A DNA stretch of 51,918 nucleotides, taken from Chara braunii. Taxonomy: Eukaryota > Streptophyta > Charophyceae > Charales > Characeae. The DNA is taken from positions 3,130,952 through 3,182,869 of the forward strand of contig BFEA01000031.1 in NCBI GenBank assembly GCA_003427395.1, given 5' to 3'. Positions within the stretch are counted from its first letter, which is position 1. Each line of letters starts with the position of its first letter. The notes under the pieces were generated by a model. The model made no database searches and was not told the origin of the DNA. It was given only the letters and a program-made list of their open reading frames with translations. Positions 10,764-21,276 of the stretch are shown piece by piece. The translations under genes and the position numbers were made by a program.

Positions 10764-11686
<923 letters not shown>

Positions 11687-11910
11687 TGGGGCCAAGTCCC
11701 ACTAGCAGCTTTGAGCTACCTCAATGCCTGAATATGGACGCTTTTGCGGAGATGTGCAGAAATGGTGTTGCTCAACCTCAACGCCTGAATGTAGACGCTT
11801 TTGCGGAGATGTGCAGAAATGGTGTTGAGTTTCCTGAACTGCACCTCTCCACAAACACGTGCACATTCAGGCATTGACGTAGCTCAACGCTGGTAGTGGG
11901 ACTTGGCCCC
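11687..11910. mobile_element. Foldback (MITE-like) element, family F1, copy 1
   Basis: A 224-bp element with imperfect inverted arms of about 46 bp: GGGGCCAAGTCCCACTAGC at the left and its complement, ending ACTTGGCCCC, at the right. The interior carries a 57-bp unit twice in tandem (from 11721 and 11778), containing GCCTGAAT, GGACGCTTTTGCGGAG and GTGCAGAAATGGTGTT. Related copies lie at 28157-28319 and 48052-48340. No protein is encoded; terminal inverted repeats and small size suggest a non-autonomous DNA transposon. Confidence 0.65.
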
Positions 11911-12464
11911 TGGTAGATGTAGGGGATGGCGGGCCCCTTTCCCGGCTTGTAAATAAAAAAAGTGCTTTTGCAAAAAAAAAAAAGAAGTTTTTTGCAATTT
12001 TGCATTGCAATTATACAAAACATTCAAACTGTTGTGCATCATTGGCCACGCGCAGGGATGGGCTTGGCCAGGACTGCCTTCCTCAGCCTCACATTGGCTG
12101 TGGCACACATGCAAGGGCCACCAGTACTTGGCCCAGCTATGGATGCCGAGCCTGGAATGCCCCTGCACGCCAATTTTTGCCGAAGCACCGGGGTACCGTT
12201 TCATTTTTTTTTTGGCTGGCGCTTCCAGCCATTGTAGTCCGGTACCCCGAAGCCCTAAAGGCGCGGCGCGTTAACCGGATAACAGGAAAGTGCCGCAGCC
12301 GATAGCTGGGCCAAGTACTGGTTGTTTATGAAGCACTCCTCCGGACCTTTCTTTTTTCGAGCTACCAAAGCTCTTTGTTTAGGTTGGAGGCAACTGGTGA
12401 AAAGCTGTGATACAGCGGGGGACCGGTCCTTCAACTTTGGGCGACCAGAATGTCTACTGAAAGT
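11911..12464. other. Gene-free interval
   Basis: Mixed-composition sequence with an A-rich tract near 11954-11985. No convincing coding or structural signal. Confidence 0.5.
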
Positions 12465-12543
12465 GTTTGTTGGTTTGTTTGTTTGTTTGTTTGTTTGTTT
12501 GTTTGTTTGTTTGTTTGTTTGTTTGTTTGTTTGTTTGTTTTTT
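12465..12543 (-). repeat. (CAAA)n tail on the minus strand
   Basis: About 19 TTTG units on the plus strand directly adjoining the 3' end of the U6-derived sequence. On the minus strand it reads as an A-rich (CAAA)n tail, replacing the oligo-T terminator expected of a functional U6 gene. Confidence 0.9.
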
Positions 12544-12648
12544 TAATTTGGACCATTTCTCAATTTATGCGTGTCATCCTTGCGCAGGGGCCATGCTAAT
12601 CTTCTTTCTCTGTATCATTCCAATTTTAACGGATAGCCCGAAGGACGG
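12544..12648 (-). pseudogene. U6 snRNA retropseudogene
   Basis: On the minus strand the segment reads as near full-length U6 spliceosomal RNA: the 5' hairpin remnant GTCCTTCGGGC, then AAAATTGGAATGATACAGAG, GATTAGCATGGCCCCTGCGC, AAGGATGACACGCA, and the plant-type end GAGAAATGGTCCAAATT. U6 pairs with U4 and U2 and forms the spliceosome's catalytic core. Signs that this is a pseudogene: a 4-nt insertion inside the invariant ACAGAGA-to-AGATTAGC region, base changes in the 5' stem, no upstream-sequence-element/TATA arrangement on its 5' side, and an A-rich CAAA tail in place of the Pol III T-run. The tail implies reverse transcription of U6 RNA by a non-LTR retrotransposon. Confidence 0.9.
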
Positions 12649-12824
12649 TTTTTTTTTTTTATGTCCCTTCTCTTCTTCTTTTCTTTTCTTTCTTTTTCTC
12701 TTTTTTTATGCCCTGCGTGAGGGCATTCACGAGCACTTGTAATAGGCGGAAAGAAGCAAACAAAAAAAAAAGGAGACATAGATTTTGCTGTAATAGCGGT
12801 CAGATACGTTCCTGAAAGTACTAC

Positions 12825-13246
12825 AGTGAGTATGGGTCTCGCTCCACTACTATACACTCTCCAAATTCGGCATCGCTCCACTTACTGTACACTATACACG
12901 TGCCAAATAGCTTGGATAGCTGTCAGATATCGGTCGGAGATTGCACTCTCCGTCGGTGTATAGTTCCCAGCCTGCAAAAGTCGTTACTCGGATACTCCTC
13001 AANGGAAACCACAGACCCGCTGCGTTTTTGTANGGTGAACCTNAAGTCTGGACGGACAAATTGCTGTCTTCTAGTGCTGTTAGGGTGTTGCGTAGTGAAC
13101 TCAGGAACTGGAGACTTTGTATAGCAGATAGTAAGTGGAGCGACGCCGGGTTCTATACATTTTTTCGCGGTCTGACAGCTATACGGCAACTATACGAAAT
13201 TGTGTATAGCGGACAGTAGTGAGCGACACCCTATGCCCTCAGTGAG
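12825..13246. mobile_element. Foldback (MITE-like) element with TCGCT-CACTAC arms
   Basis: Left arm CAGTGAGTATGGGTCTCGCT continuing CCACTACTATACAC; right arm, complemented, reads CATAGGGTGTCGCTCACTAC then CTATACAC. The arms match imperfectly. The interior is non-coding and has three ambiguous bases (13003-13043). Arm ends resemble those of the neighbouring element at 13444-13945. Confidence 0.5.
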
Positions 13247-13443
13247 GGCCTTTCCTGCGAAGGTGGAATGCACGTTACCTAGCTGGCAAGGCACCAAAAA
13301 AAAAAAAAAAAAAAAAACAACGATCTGGCCGTGATAGTTGTCAGATACTTTCTGGGCAGGACTAGTGTGAGTATGCCCTCAGTCACGCCTTAGCCCGTTG
13401 CTGCATGTACACAAAAGGTATCTCTGGTTTGATACAGCCATAA

Positions 13444-13945
13444 TGGGCCTCGCTGCACTACGCTAGACTCATGAAAATTTTCAAGAGTTTCAAGAGTTTG
13501 TCTAGCGCTGTCAGACTCCTGGATTGGCATCAAGTGCTGTCGTCGCTGCACTTACTCCGGACTCTCGACTCTGGTGAGCATTCTCTACTGTCGGACAGGC
13601 AGTACACGACAGGGCCAAGAAGATTCGTCCACCGAGACCGGAGGCCAACTCTCGAATTTGCAACCCGCATGAAGGGCCCCATTGCCCTCGTTTGAAAAAA
13701 CAGCTCGTGCAGGCGGGGACTGTGGAAACTTCAAGAGCTCGTCCGATGGGCCATTTCTGACACCTCTTGAAGCGCCGGACCAAGAGCAGTTTTCCACAGT
13801 TAGTGCAGCGATGACTCACTCTCGACGTTTTCGAGAGTGAATCTGACAGCTCTTGAAAAGAAATACAGGACGCGGCATCAAGAGTTAGTGCAGCGGTGAT
13901 GAACTCTTGATTTTTCAAGATTCAAGAGTAGTGCAGCGAGGCCCA
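13444..13945. mobile_element. Foldback (MITE-like) element with 18-bp perfect terminal inverted repeat
   Basis: TGGGCCTCGCTGCACTAC at 13444-13461 is perfectly complemented at 13928-13945, and weaker complementarity continues inward through CAAGAGTT-type sequence for about 50 bp. TCAAGAG or its complement occurs about eight times inside, in both orientations, and CACTCTCGA...TCGAGAGTG near 13812-13840 forms a further hairpin. No protein is recognisable. Length, termini and lack of coding fit a non-autonomous DNA transposon. Confidence 0.65.
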
Positions 13946-14084
13946 ATGAGTCCCAGCGTACAAGTTGGCCCTGAGCAAGTTTCTCACGTGCACGGGAAGT
14001 GCGCCTTGTCAGAGTGACCGTTTGTAGAGCCTCACGAGAAGAAGACAACAGATACTAGGTCGTGGCTGTCTTTTTTTTGGGGGG

Positions 14085-14158
14085 AACATTTCTTGATTTC
14101 GTCCGGCCATCCTTGCACAGGGCCATGTTAATGTTCCCTGTATAGAGCCAAGTTCTAA
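14085..14158 (-). pseudogene. Degenerate U6 snRNA-derived segment 1
   Basis: On the minus strand, AACTTGG, then TATACAGGGAACATTAACAT, GGCCCTGTGCAAGGATG and AATCAAGAAATG align in order with U6 (AAAATTGG, GATACAGAGAAGATTAGCAT, GGCCCCTGCGCAAGGATG, AATCGAGAAATG). It is much more diverged than the copy at 12544 and lacks a terminator or promoter. Confidence 0.6.
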
Positions 14159-14304
14159 GGGAAGATTCTCTCCCATATTGCACATTGACAGGAGGGCTGG
14201 TGTGTATGGGCCTCCGCAAATTTCTGACGAGGTGCAAATAGCACACCTTGTCAGAGGGAAGGTACGTGAAGGAAAAAAAACATGATGGCGAGTGACGTTA
14301 CGCT

Positions 14305-14390
14305 TTCCCCCCCCTCTTATACCTCTCGTCGCTGTACAGGGCCATGTAATCTTCCCTGTATCTATCCATGTTCTAGAGGAAGATCCATTC
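14305..14390 (-). pseudogene. Degenerate U6 snRNA-derived segment 2
   Basis: Minus strand GATACAGGGAAGATTACATG followed by GCCCTGTACAGCGACGAG corresponds to the central U6 block. It shares GCCATGT(T)AAT-TTCCCTGTAT and a following GTTCTA-G-GGAAGAT extension (plus strand) with 14085-14165, so the two probably arose by duplication of one already altered copy. Confidence 0.5.
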
Positions 14391-14776
14391 TCTTTTCTAA
14401 AACGAGATACAACTTGTTGTTGTTGTTTTCCGTTTCAAACACGACACGCACAAAGGATAAACCTTTTTTTTTTTTTTTTGCTTTTCTGTTTTTCTTTTTT
14501 TTCTTTCTTTTTATCTCGTGAGAACTCGTGATATTGTTCACTGGTCGTTCCTTGTCGTTTTCAAAACGAACGACCTCCACACCTCTGCCGAGGCTCTACC
14601 CAGCCTGTACCAACCCTGCCTAGGCCTTCCATGAATTCAGGAAGGTCATGAACGAAGACCTTTTATGAACGGAGTTGAAGACTCATATCAGACTGGCCAG
14701 ACTCCTGATTGGAGAATGGCGGCACTTGGTTTTCCGTACGTCCGCTGTTGACCAGGGGAATTGTTACTCTTTGCGG

Positions 14777-14987
14777 CTCGTTCGACACTCCTCGGGCGCA
14801 TAAAGTCCCCAAGGAATTGTTCGTTCCACCTATCCTCGGGGATGCAGTCAGGAAAAAAAAAGTGAAAACCCTCCGTCGTGACTCCAAAGGAAATTCCTTG
14901 GGCTCCGAGGATTCCCCAGCCATTTCTTCCTTTTGCCGAAGGGACCTCACGAGGTCCCTTGGGCAAAAGGAATCCGCGTTTCACGGA
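14777..14987 (+). repeat. GAGGA-rich dispersed repeat, family F2, copy A
   Basis: A ~210-bp repeat: GACACTCCTCGG at the start, GTTCCACCTATCCTCGG, a poly-A block then GTGAAAAC, CTTGGGCTCCGAGGATTCCC, and a palindromic GACCTCACGAGGTCCCTTGG near the end. It matches 27771-27975 in the opposite orientation over nearly its full length, and 15118-15235 and 22591-22730 partially. No coding content is recognised. Confidence 0.7.
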
Positions 14988-15117
14988 GAGGAGTGGGCAC
15001 ATGTGTAGAGAGACGTTACAACCGAGAATCTAGATCGTGGCGGCACCCTATTGGCTGAAGGCCTCAAACACATTTGATTTTTTTGTCCTTTTCTTTTTTC
15101 TTGTTTGAAATCATTCG

Positions 15118-15235
15118 ACTCGGGCGACTTCCCCAAGGACAGGTGGAACGATGGCGGGAATTTCCTTGAAAACCCCCAAGGAAACTTCCTTCGGCCCCGA
15201 GGACGCCCCAAGGAGTGTCGAATGAGCCCCTTTGC
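15118..15235 (-). repeat. Family F2, partial copy C, inverted relative to copy A
   Basis: CCCAAGGACAGGTGGAACGA, CCCCGAGGACGCCCCAAGG and AGTGTCGAATGAGCCCC are the complement of the first half of copy A 130 bp away, so 14777-15235 can fold back on itself. Confidence 0.65.
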
Positions 15236-15829
15236 CTTATGGTGGATTCATATGCCTTCGACAATTGTTGGTTCGTCAAGCTTTGAGGAAACGGCTTCGG
15301 CATATCGTTTAAAGTGCTGCTATATTGTGAAATCGGGTACTTCTTTGCTTCGCTCGGTCATTGTAGACGAGCATAAGATTTCTGTGGATAGTTTGTTTCA
15401 TGCCACTAGGGCTTTTTGATGATCTGATAGTAAATACATCTCGTCTGTAACTGGTTTTCTGTGGAGTTCTGCTTAGCTTTAAATTTTAATACAACAAATT
15501 TTGGGAAATTTCTGTCTTTAATTGGTTTTCTGTGGAGCTGTGCTTAGGTTAATTACAATTTACAAGTGGACCGGGCGAAGGACAATGACAAAAACATTTT
15601 GCGAAACACCGCAGCCATCAGTTGGACCCCATCGGTGTAAACTGAGGAAGAATCTGACGCTTGAATACGAGTGGGTACGTACGAAGCTTGCCCGCTGTTT
15701 CCCCTGTTGTTTAGCACAGCCCCTGGAGCTTCAGTTTATCCCGCATCACTAGCTCTGCGTATGAAAAACAGCTCACTAGTTTGGCCCTGTAGCTCAACTT
15801 CCGGCTCATCCTGCATCGCCTGATCTGAT
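15236..15829. other. Gene-free interval
   Basis: No recognised coding or structural features. A short repeated phrase (GGTTTTCTGTGGAG) occurs near 15450 and 15522. Confidence 0.5.
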
Positions 15830-16531
15830 GTGCCAAGAACCCGTCGGCTCTTAGTGACTGAGACAGCAGCTACGGATGGTGACCTTCACGATTACAGAGC
15901 CAGGGCACGCGGCTACGGGACTTCGATCCTCGCCCCTCTGCCTGCTATTCGAGAGCAAATCCTTCGCCTGAGTACAACCCGACGTTTCTCCCTAAGTGGG
16001 CCAAGTACCAGCCAACAGGTAAGTCTCCAACCCGACCCGGGCGCCTTACGCAAGCTTCTATAGAAGCGGCGAGCAAAATCGAATGAATCTTCTGCTAGGA
16101 CAGGCCTCGAGCTGACAGGGCAGATAAAAGAGCTCATAGAATTAGAATTAAAACGAAAGTGGAACAAACTCAAGCCCCAATTAGACCTCTTCCAAACTGG
16201 GCGAGATGTCAAGAGGGCGATTACTGACTTTTGCACAGAATGGCTGGGAGGAGACCGGGGGGCTTGGATAGCACGGGTAGAATGGGGAGGAGATCGGGCT
16301 GAGGCACTAGGTCAAGGACCACCCAGAGACTATCAGATTACCTTCAATGAGTGGACTAACATTGACCCCGCCTTCCCGATGAGACCACCGTCTGATTTCC
16401 CAGATCCCTTCCCGCCCCACCCCCTGTCCTTGATCGAAATCCCAGAGCAACTACCTACGAACTTGTTTTCAGGTGGAAAGGGTTCCTCTCATTTTTTCTC
16501 ACTTTTTCTCAGTCCAGAAACATGTGGTTGA
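15830..16531 (+). pseudogene. Unrecognised coding-like relic, one internal TAG
   Basis: One frame stays open from 15830 to a TGA at 16529-16531 apart from a TAG at 16061-16063. The part after the TAG has balanced, protein-like composition: a charged helical segment (KELIELELKRKWNKL), a GDRGAWIARVEWGGDRAE segment, then a Pro-rich stretch with NEWTNIDPAFPM and PPHPLSLIEIPEQ. It resembles a structural or gag-like protein but I do not recognise a family. A perfect plant-type splice donor CAG/GTAAGT occurs at about 16018. The same frame is resumed in the tandem duplication at 16667-16840 and at 16826-17143, suggesting one broken gene of about 1.3 kb. Confidence 0.4.
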
Positions 16532-16666
16532 CTGAAAAGGGCTTGATGGGAGGTACGAGTGCTTCCCAACGGTTCCTAGAGAGCAGGAAGGTAGATCTGG
16601 AAGAAAGAGTAGAAGGAGGAAGTCCGCCAGATCTATCATTTTCATCAGGCGGCCACAAAGCTGGCT

Positions 16667-16840
16667 GAAGAGGCAAGGACTTTCAGACCCTTTTTCAATC
16701 AATTTTCAGAATTTTCTCAGACATCCCCAAAGGGTAGTGTGGTAGTGTGACCTGAAGAGGCAAGGGCTTTCAGACCCTTTTTCAATCAAATTTCAGAATC
16801 TTCTCAGACATCCCCAAAGGGCAGTGTGGTAGTGGGACCT
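16667..16840 (+). repeat. 87-bp in-frame tandem duplication
   Basis: 16667-16753 and 16754-16840 are adjacent 87-bp copies differing at about five positions. Eighty-seven is 29 codons, and the frame of the flanking relic is kept: both copies encode a segment with FRPFFNQ and SQTSPKGSVVV. The first copy ends in TGA where the second has GGA. Confidence 0.8.
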
Positions 16841-17143
16841 GGAAGGCGGACTGGGAACAGACAGGGACCACTGCCCACGGACTTCAAAAAGACGTGGTCA
16901 CCCGCAAGCCTTCCTCCTTCCCCACGTACGTGCATCGTAAATGTCCACGTCCACGCGCTACATCAGCTGCATTTTACGCATCCTCAGGTGACTGGAACGG
17001 ATGATGGCACAACGGAGGTCTTCACCCACCGAAGCTCGCGCTCCAAGCTGCCACACGCTGTCACTCAAGGAGCGGACGTTACGACGGACCTCTTTGCCGG
17101 AAACACCTTCCACCACACACTGTGCGGCGGCGGCGTCACTTGA
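16826..17143 (+). pseudogene. Continuation of the coding-like relic
   Basis: A 105-codon frame in phase with 15830-16531 and with the 87-bp duplication. It starts in the Gly-rich end of the second duplicate and runs to a TGA at 17143. Composition is Thr/His/Ser-rich without recognisable domains; only the first part looks protein-like. Reported for phase continuity, not for a known function. Confidence 0.25.
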
Positions 17144-17820
17144 CGGGGCGAGAAGGGGATGGTGTGAAAGGGCTGGCGAGGAAAACAACATATCCACTGC
17201 CTAGCCATTGGGCTGGGAATGCCTGTGTGCCACCTAGCCGTCGTCCCTCGCCATAACTCAAATTTCAAACTTTGGACGGGGACATTCCCACCTTTGTTTT
17301 TGTTTTTTTTTGCAGCCCCCCACATATTCAAGCCCATTGCTTGTGGACCAACATGCCTCTGGAGTGGACACCCCAAACCTCACCACAGACACACCTCCCA
17401 CGACCACATATAATTGTATAAAATTGGCCGCGGGACGTACTTGAGGATTCGTCTGCTCCCCCCTCGAAACGACACAGGACTGTGTTGCGACATCGCACAG
17501 GTGGGCCACGGTGACAGCGCGCGGCGGCGATGGTGGCCATTTCTTCTGTAAAACAGACACTTTGTCCACTCGCAGGTGACCGAAGGTGCTTGTCCACGCC
17601 ACGGCACGAGCTAATGTGGTGGATGGACTAACTCTCGTTGGCTTTCTTTTTTATGGGAGTCCCACGTTTCACTCCATTGGCACTGCGTTGTTGCACGTGG
17701 CATATGGCCTAAGAGGCGTTGGCTTTGTCGATGCCTGTGGAGTACAGTAGAGTCAACCCTTGGTAAACTGAAGTGCGAGTGCAGTGGCAACTGCAATCAC
17801 GAGGAAGTGGGTGTGTCAAC
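17144..17820. other. Gene-free interval
   Basis: No repeat relation or supported coding sequence. Short open frames on both strands overlap each other and lack motifs. Confidence 0.5.
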
Positions 17821-18800
17821 ATAATCAGGGCGCTGCTTGTCATCGGCAATGGGGTACTAATCATCACTAGCACGGTAGCACCATCATCAACAGGGCACGG
17901 CTCGACATCATCATCACGGTGACGGTTCGTCATCATCATCATGGTGTCGCTCATCATCATCAGCAAGGCGTACGTCTTCACTTCTGCTCGGCATCAGCAA
18001 CAGGCGCTCCTCGCCAAGGGTGCTGCGTGTTTGGATCATCATCATTATCAAGGAGTCGTTCATCAGGATTCAGGAGAGTTGCTCGTCACTATTATCATCA
18101 ACAAGGTAAGTTCGCTGGTATAGGGCGCTGATTGCTCGTTATTAGTATCATCAACATTATTTTGTCATCATACTAGTATCATCTCATCACTCCGTCATAG
18201 TAGGGCGATACGCGTCATTATCAACATCATTATCATTTTGTAATTATAGGGCGTTGTTGACGATGCTCTTCATGATGATGATCATCATCAGTTCATCCTC
18301 ATAGGCATTGTTGGGGCTGCTCGTTATCATCATCATGATTATCATTACGTCAGTATCATCATAAGTATTACCATCATCAATAGTTCACCATCATAGGGCG
18401 TTGTTGGCAAAGCTCGTCATCATAGGGCGCTGCTCATCATCAAAGGTGCTCGCCACTAGCACCACCATCATCCTTTTGTCATCACAGGGCGTTGTGCGTC
18501 ATTATCATCATCATCATCATCACCATCATCATCATCAGTTTGTAATCATAGGGTGCTATTGCTACTGCTCTTCATGATCAACATCATCATTTTGTCTTCA
18601 TAGGGCGTTGTCGAGGTTGCTCGACATTATCATCACCATTATCATTATCATGATGGTGCTACTCATCATTAACATCATCATCATCAGTTTCTCATCATTA
18701 GATGTTGTTCTTCAAGGCATTGTTTGCTTTTCACATCATCAGGTGGTCGTCACCATCCTCCTCCTCATCATCATCTTCAGGGTGTTGTTCATCGTCATCA
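17821..18800. repeat. ATC-rich minisatellite with GGGCG spacers
   Basis: Runs of ATC/CATC alternate with a recurring CATAGGGCGTTGTTG-like spacer, often followed by GCTGCTCGTCAT. The spacer or variants occur near 17826, 17892, 18119, 18198, 18244, 18300, 18392, 18421, 18484, 18546 and 18598. Units are about 30-100 bp because the ATC tract varies. No coding content. Confidence 0.8.
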
Positions 18801-18991
18801 GCAAAAAAAAAAAAAAAAACCTCATCCACCTCTTCTCCATCATAAATTTCAGAATTTTTTTATTCTTCCACTCATATCTTAGAAATTTTATTTCCTAAAC
18901 TCCTCATGTTTTTTTTCTCCACTATGAAGTTTTTATTCCCCTTTGATACTTTGCGGGTTGTATAAGAAGATCGCGTCAAAGATCGAAGAAT

Positions 18992-19374
18992 ATGTTCTCT
19001 GTAACGACTGATTCACAATTTCTTTTCAACTTTCAGAAGTTGCCAATCAAACCTTTCGGTTCTAGTTATTGTGATGAGAATGATGTGTCTGACTCTTTGT
19101 CTTTCTTGCACACATCATTCATACGACTCGTACCTAAGTTCTTACAAGCGACTGTAGTGAATATCGTGAAGGCATACTCTTACCCCATCAGTATTGGTGG
19201 AAGGTCGAGGTTTCAAGGGTTCGGTTGTTCGTCGATGAAAACGGTCTCATTGTTGAGTCTTTGATGAGGAGTTCCCGTGTCGAATTTGACTTTGTTGAGG
19301 GTCAAAGAGACAAATTTGTCCAGTTCGTGAAGAACAACCTAGTTTGCACTTATTTGTGTGTATCTAGTCATTAG
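18992..19374 (+). pseudogene. Possible exon relic in AT-rich sequence
   Basis: A frame from 18992 has protein-like sequence (FSVTTDSQFLFNFQKLPIKP, later SFIRLVPKFLQATVVNIVKA), and after about 19198 the signal continues in another frame with VEVSRVRLFVDENGLIVES and VEFDFVEGQRDKFVQFVKN up to a TAG at 19372-19374. A good acceptor-like TTTTCAACTTTCAG precedes AAGTTGCC near 19037. This could be a host exon or a relic with one indel near 19200; no family is recognised. Confidence 0.3.
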
Positions 19375-20206
19375 TTTACTACTTTCTTTGATCTTAATTG
19401 ACCTTTCTTTCTTATTTGCTTCTTCATCCAGTCTAACTTATCCAGAAAAACGGTGAGCTTACGAATGTGGTTTTGAGGGCGGTCGTAAGGTCACCTATAG
19501 TTATCAAAGTGTGCGATCGAACTTCATACTAGGGGCATGTCGATTTGTAGATGCTTGTCTGTTGAAAAACATTCTCGTGTAGCTCGCATGAGTTGAAAAT
19601 TTTGATAACGTAGGTCTTGTATTTTGCCTAAATTTGTCAGTTACTATGCACAAGTTTATAACGAAAAATATTTCGTTGGTTATATTTGTGTTAATAATCA
19701 AATTATCCTTCGCCCAACTTTCAAGTTTCCAGTGGTGATCTTATTTATATTCAACAAAATTGCAAATCAACCATCAAACAAAATATAAGATATCACCGAA
19801 TTTTAAAAAACAAATCATCTCATTTAGAAGTTAATTATCAAACATTGATGGTTGTTTTGTTATATGAACCTCAACAAATTCAATTTTCATATCATATAGA
19901 TTTATATGTTTTGAATTAAAGGTAACCAACCGTCAGGTCAGACGGCCAATAAGACACTAACCTTCAACTTAGAAGGTTGTTGCGCTATCCAGCTAAGCTA
20001 AGAATGTTACAAACGCTATTCTAGACTGCTTGGTGATAATAAATGCAAATTAGAATTCCAATTTCATACTTGAAGCTAGTCAATTACATATACCAATTGT
20101 GTGTTTGATAAATTCAGATATTCCAAGCAAACTGCAACAAAGAATTCATTATCCCATCCCTGTAAATGACGGTTTTTTAAAGTTTATATATCGTGTTTGG
20201 CCTGGA
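19375..20206. other. AT-rich gene-free interval
   Basis: Strongly AT-rich sequence unlike its GC-richer neighbours, with no supported coding. It contains the tRNA-like segment at 19921-20004. Confidence 0.5.
19921..20004 (-). pseudogene. tRNA-like segment with A-box and anticodon arm
   Basis: On the minus strand TTAGCTTAGCTGGATAGCGC matches a tRNA D-arm/A-box, followed by a possible anticodon arm with loop CTTCTAA (anticodon UCU, Arg). The 3' half lacks a clean T-loop GGTTCGAATCC and an acceptor stem. It may be a degraded tRNA, an organelle-derived fragment or the head of a tRNA-derived SINE. Confidence 0.3.
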
Positions 20207-21276
20207 GGGAGTGGGGGCAGATCTTTGGGGGATGCCCTATTCACGGGCTGGGAGAGATGTATGGACAGGCATCATATCCCAGCGGAGGCAGATACCAGTG
20301 ANNNNNNNNNNNNNNNNNNNNNNNNNNNNNNNNNNNNNNNNNNNNNNNNNNNNNNNNNNNNNNNNNNNNNNNNNNNNNNNNNNNNNNNNNNNNNNNNNNN
20401 NNNNNNNNNNNNNNNNNNNNNNNNNNNNNNNNNNNNNNNNNNNNNNNNNNNNNNNNNNNNNNNNNNNNNNNNNNNNNNNNNNNNNNNNNNNNNNNNNNNN
20501 NNNNNNNNNNNNNNNNNNNNNNNNNNNNNNNNNNNNNNNNNNNNNNNNNNNNNNNNNNNNNNNNNNNNNNNNNNNNNNNNNNNNNNNNNNNNNNNNNNNN
20601 NNNNNNNNNNNNNNNNNNNNNNNNNNNNNNNNNNNNNNNNNNNNNNNNNNNNNNNNNNNNNNNNNNNNNNNNNNNNNNNNNNNNNNNNNNNNNNNNNNNN
20701 NNNNNNNNNNNNNNNNNNNNNNNNNNNNNNNNNNNNNNNNNNNNNNNNNNNNNNNNNNNNNNNNNNNNNNNNNNNNNNNNNNNNNNNNNNNNNNNNNNNN
20801 NNNNNNNNNNNNNNNNNNNNNNNNNNNNNNNNNNNNNNNNNNNNNNNNNNNNNNNNNNNNNNNNNNNNNNNNNNNNNNNNNNNNNNNNNNNNNNNNNNNN
20901 NNNNNNNNNNNNNNNNNNNNNNNNNNNNNNNNNNNNNNNNNNNNNNNNNNNNNNNNNNNNNNNNNNNNNNNNNNNNNNNNNNNNNNNNNNNNNNNNNNNN
21001 NNNNNNNNNNNNNNNNNNNNNNNNNNNNNNNNNNNNNNNNNNNNNNNNNNNNNNNNNNNNNNNNNNNNNNNNNNNNNNNNNNNNNNNNNNNNNNNNNNNN
21101 NNNNNNNNNNNNNNNNNNNNNNNNNNNNNNNNNNNNNNNNNNNNNNNNNNNNNNNNNNNNNNNNNNNNNNNNNNNNNNNNNGGGAGTGGGGGCAGATCTT
21201 TGGGGGATGCCCTATTCACGGGCTGGGAGAGATGTATGGACAGGCATCATATCCCAGCGGAGGCAGATACCAGTGA
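20207..21276. other. Assembly gap (880 N) with 95-bp identical flanks
   Basis: Ns occupy 20302-21181. The 95 bases before (20207-20301) and after (21182-21276) are identical, the same length as the duplications at 7522 and 8033. The gap lies inside a ~402-bp tandem repeat, so missing sequence is likely more of that repeat. Frames translated through the Ns are meaningless. Confidence 0.95.

Noticed and set aside
17821-18800. Regularly spaced repeats resembling a CRISPR array
   Set aside because: The repeats are degenerate, spacers are ATC microsatellite, there are no cas genes, and the genome is eukaryotic.
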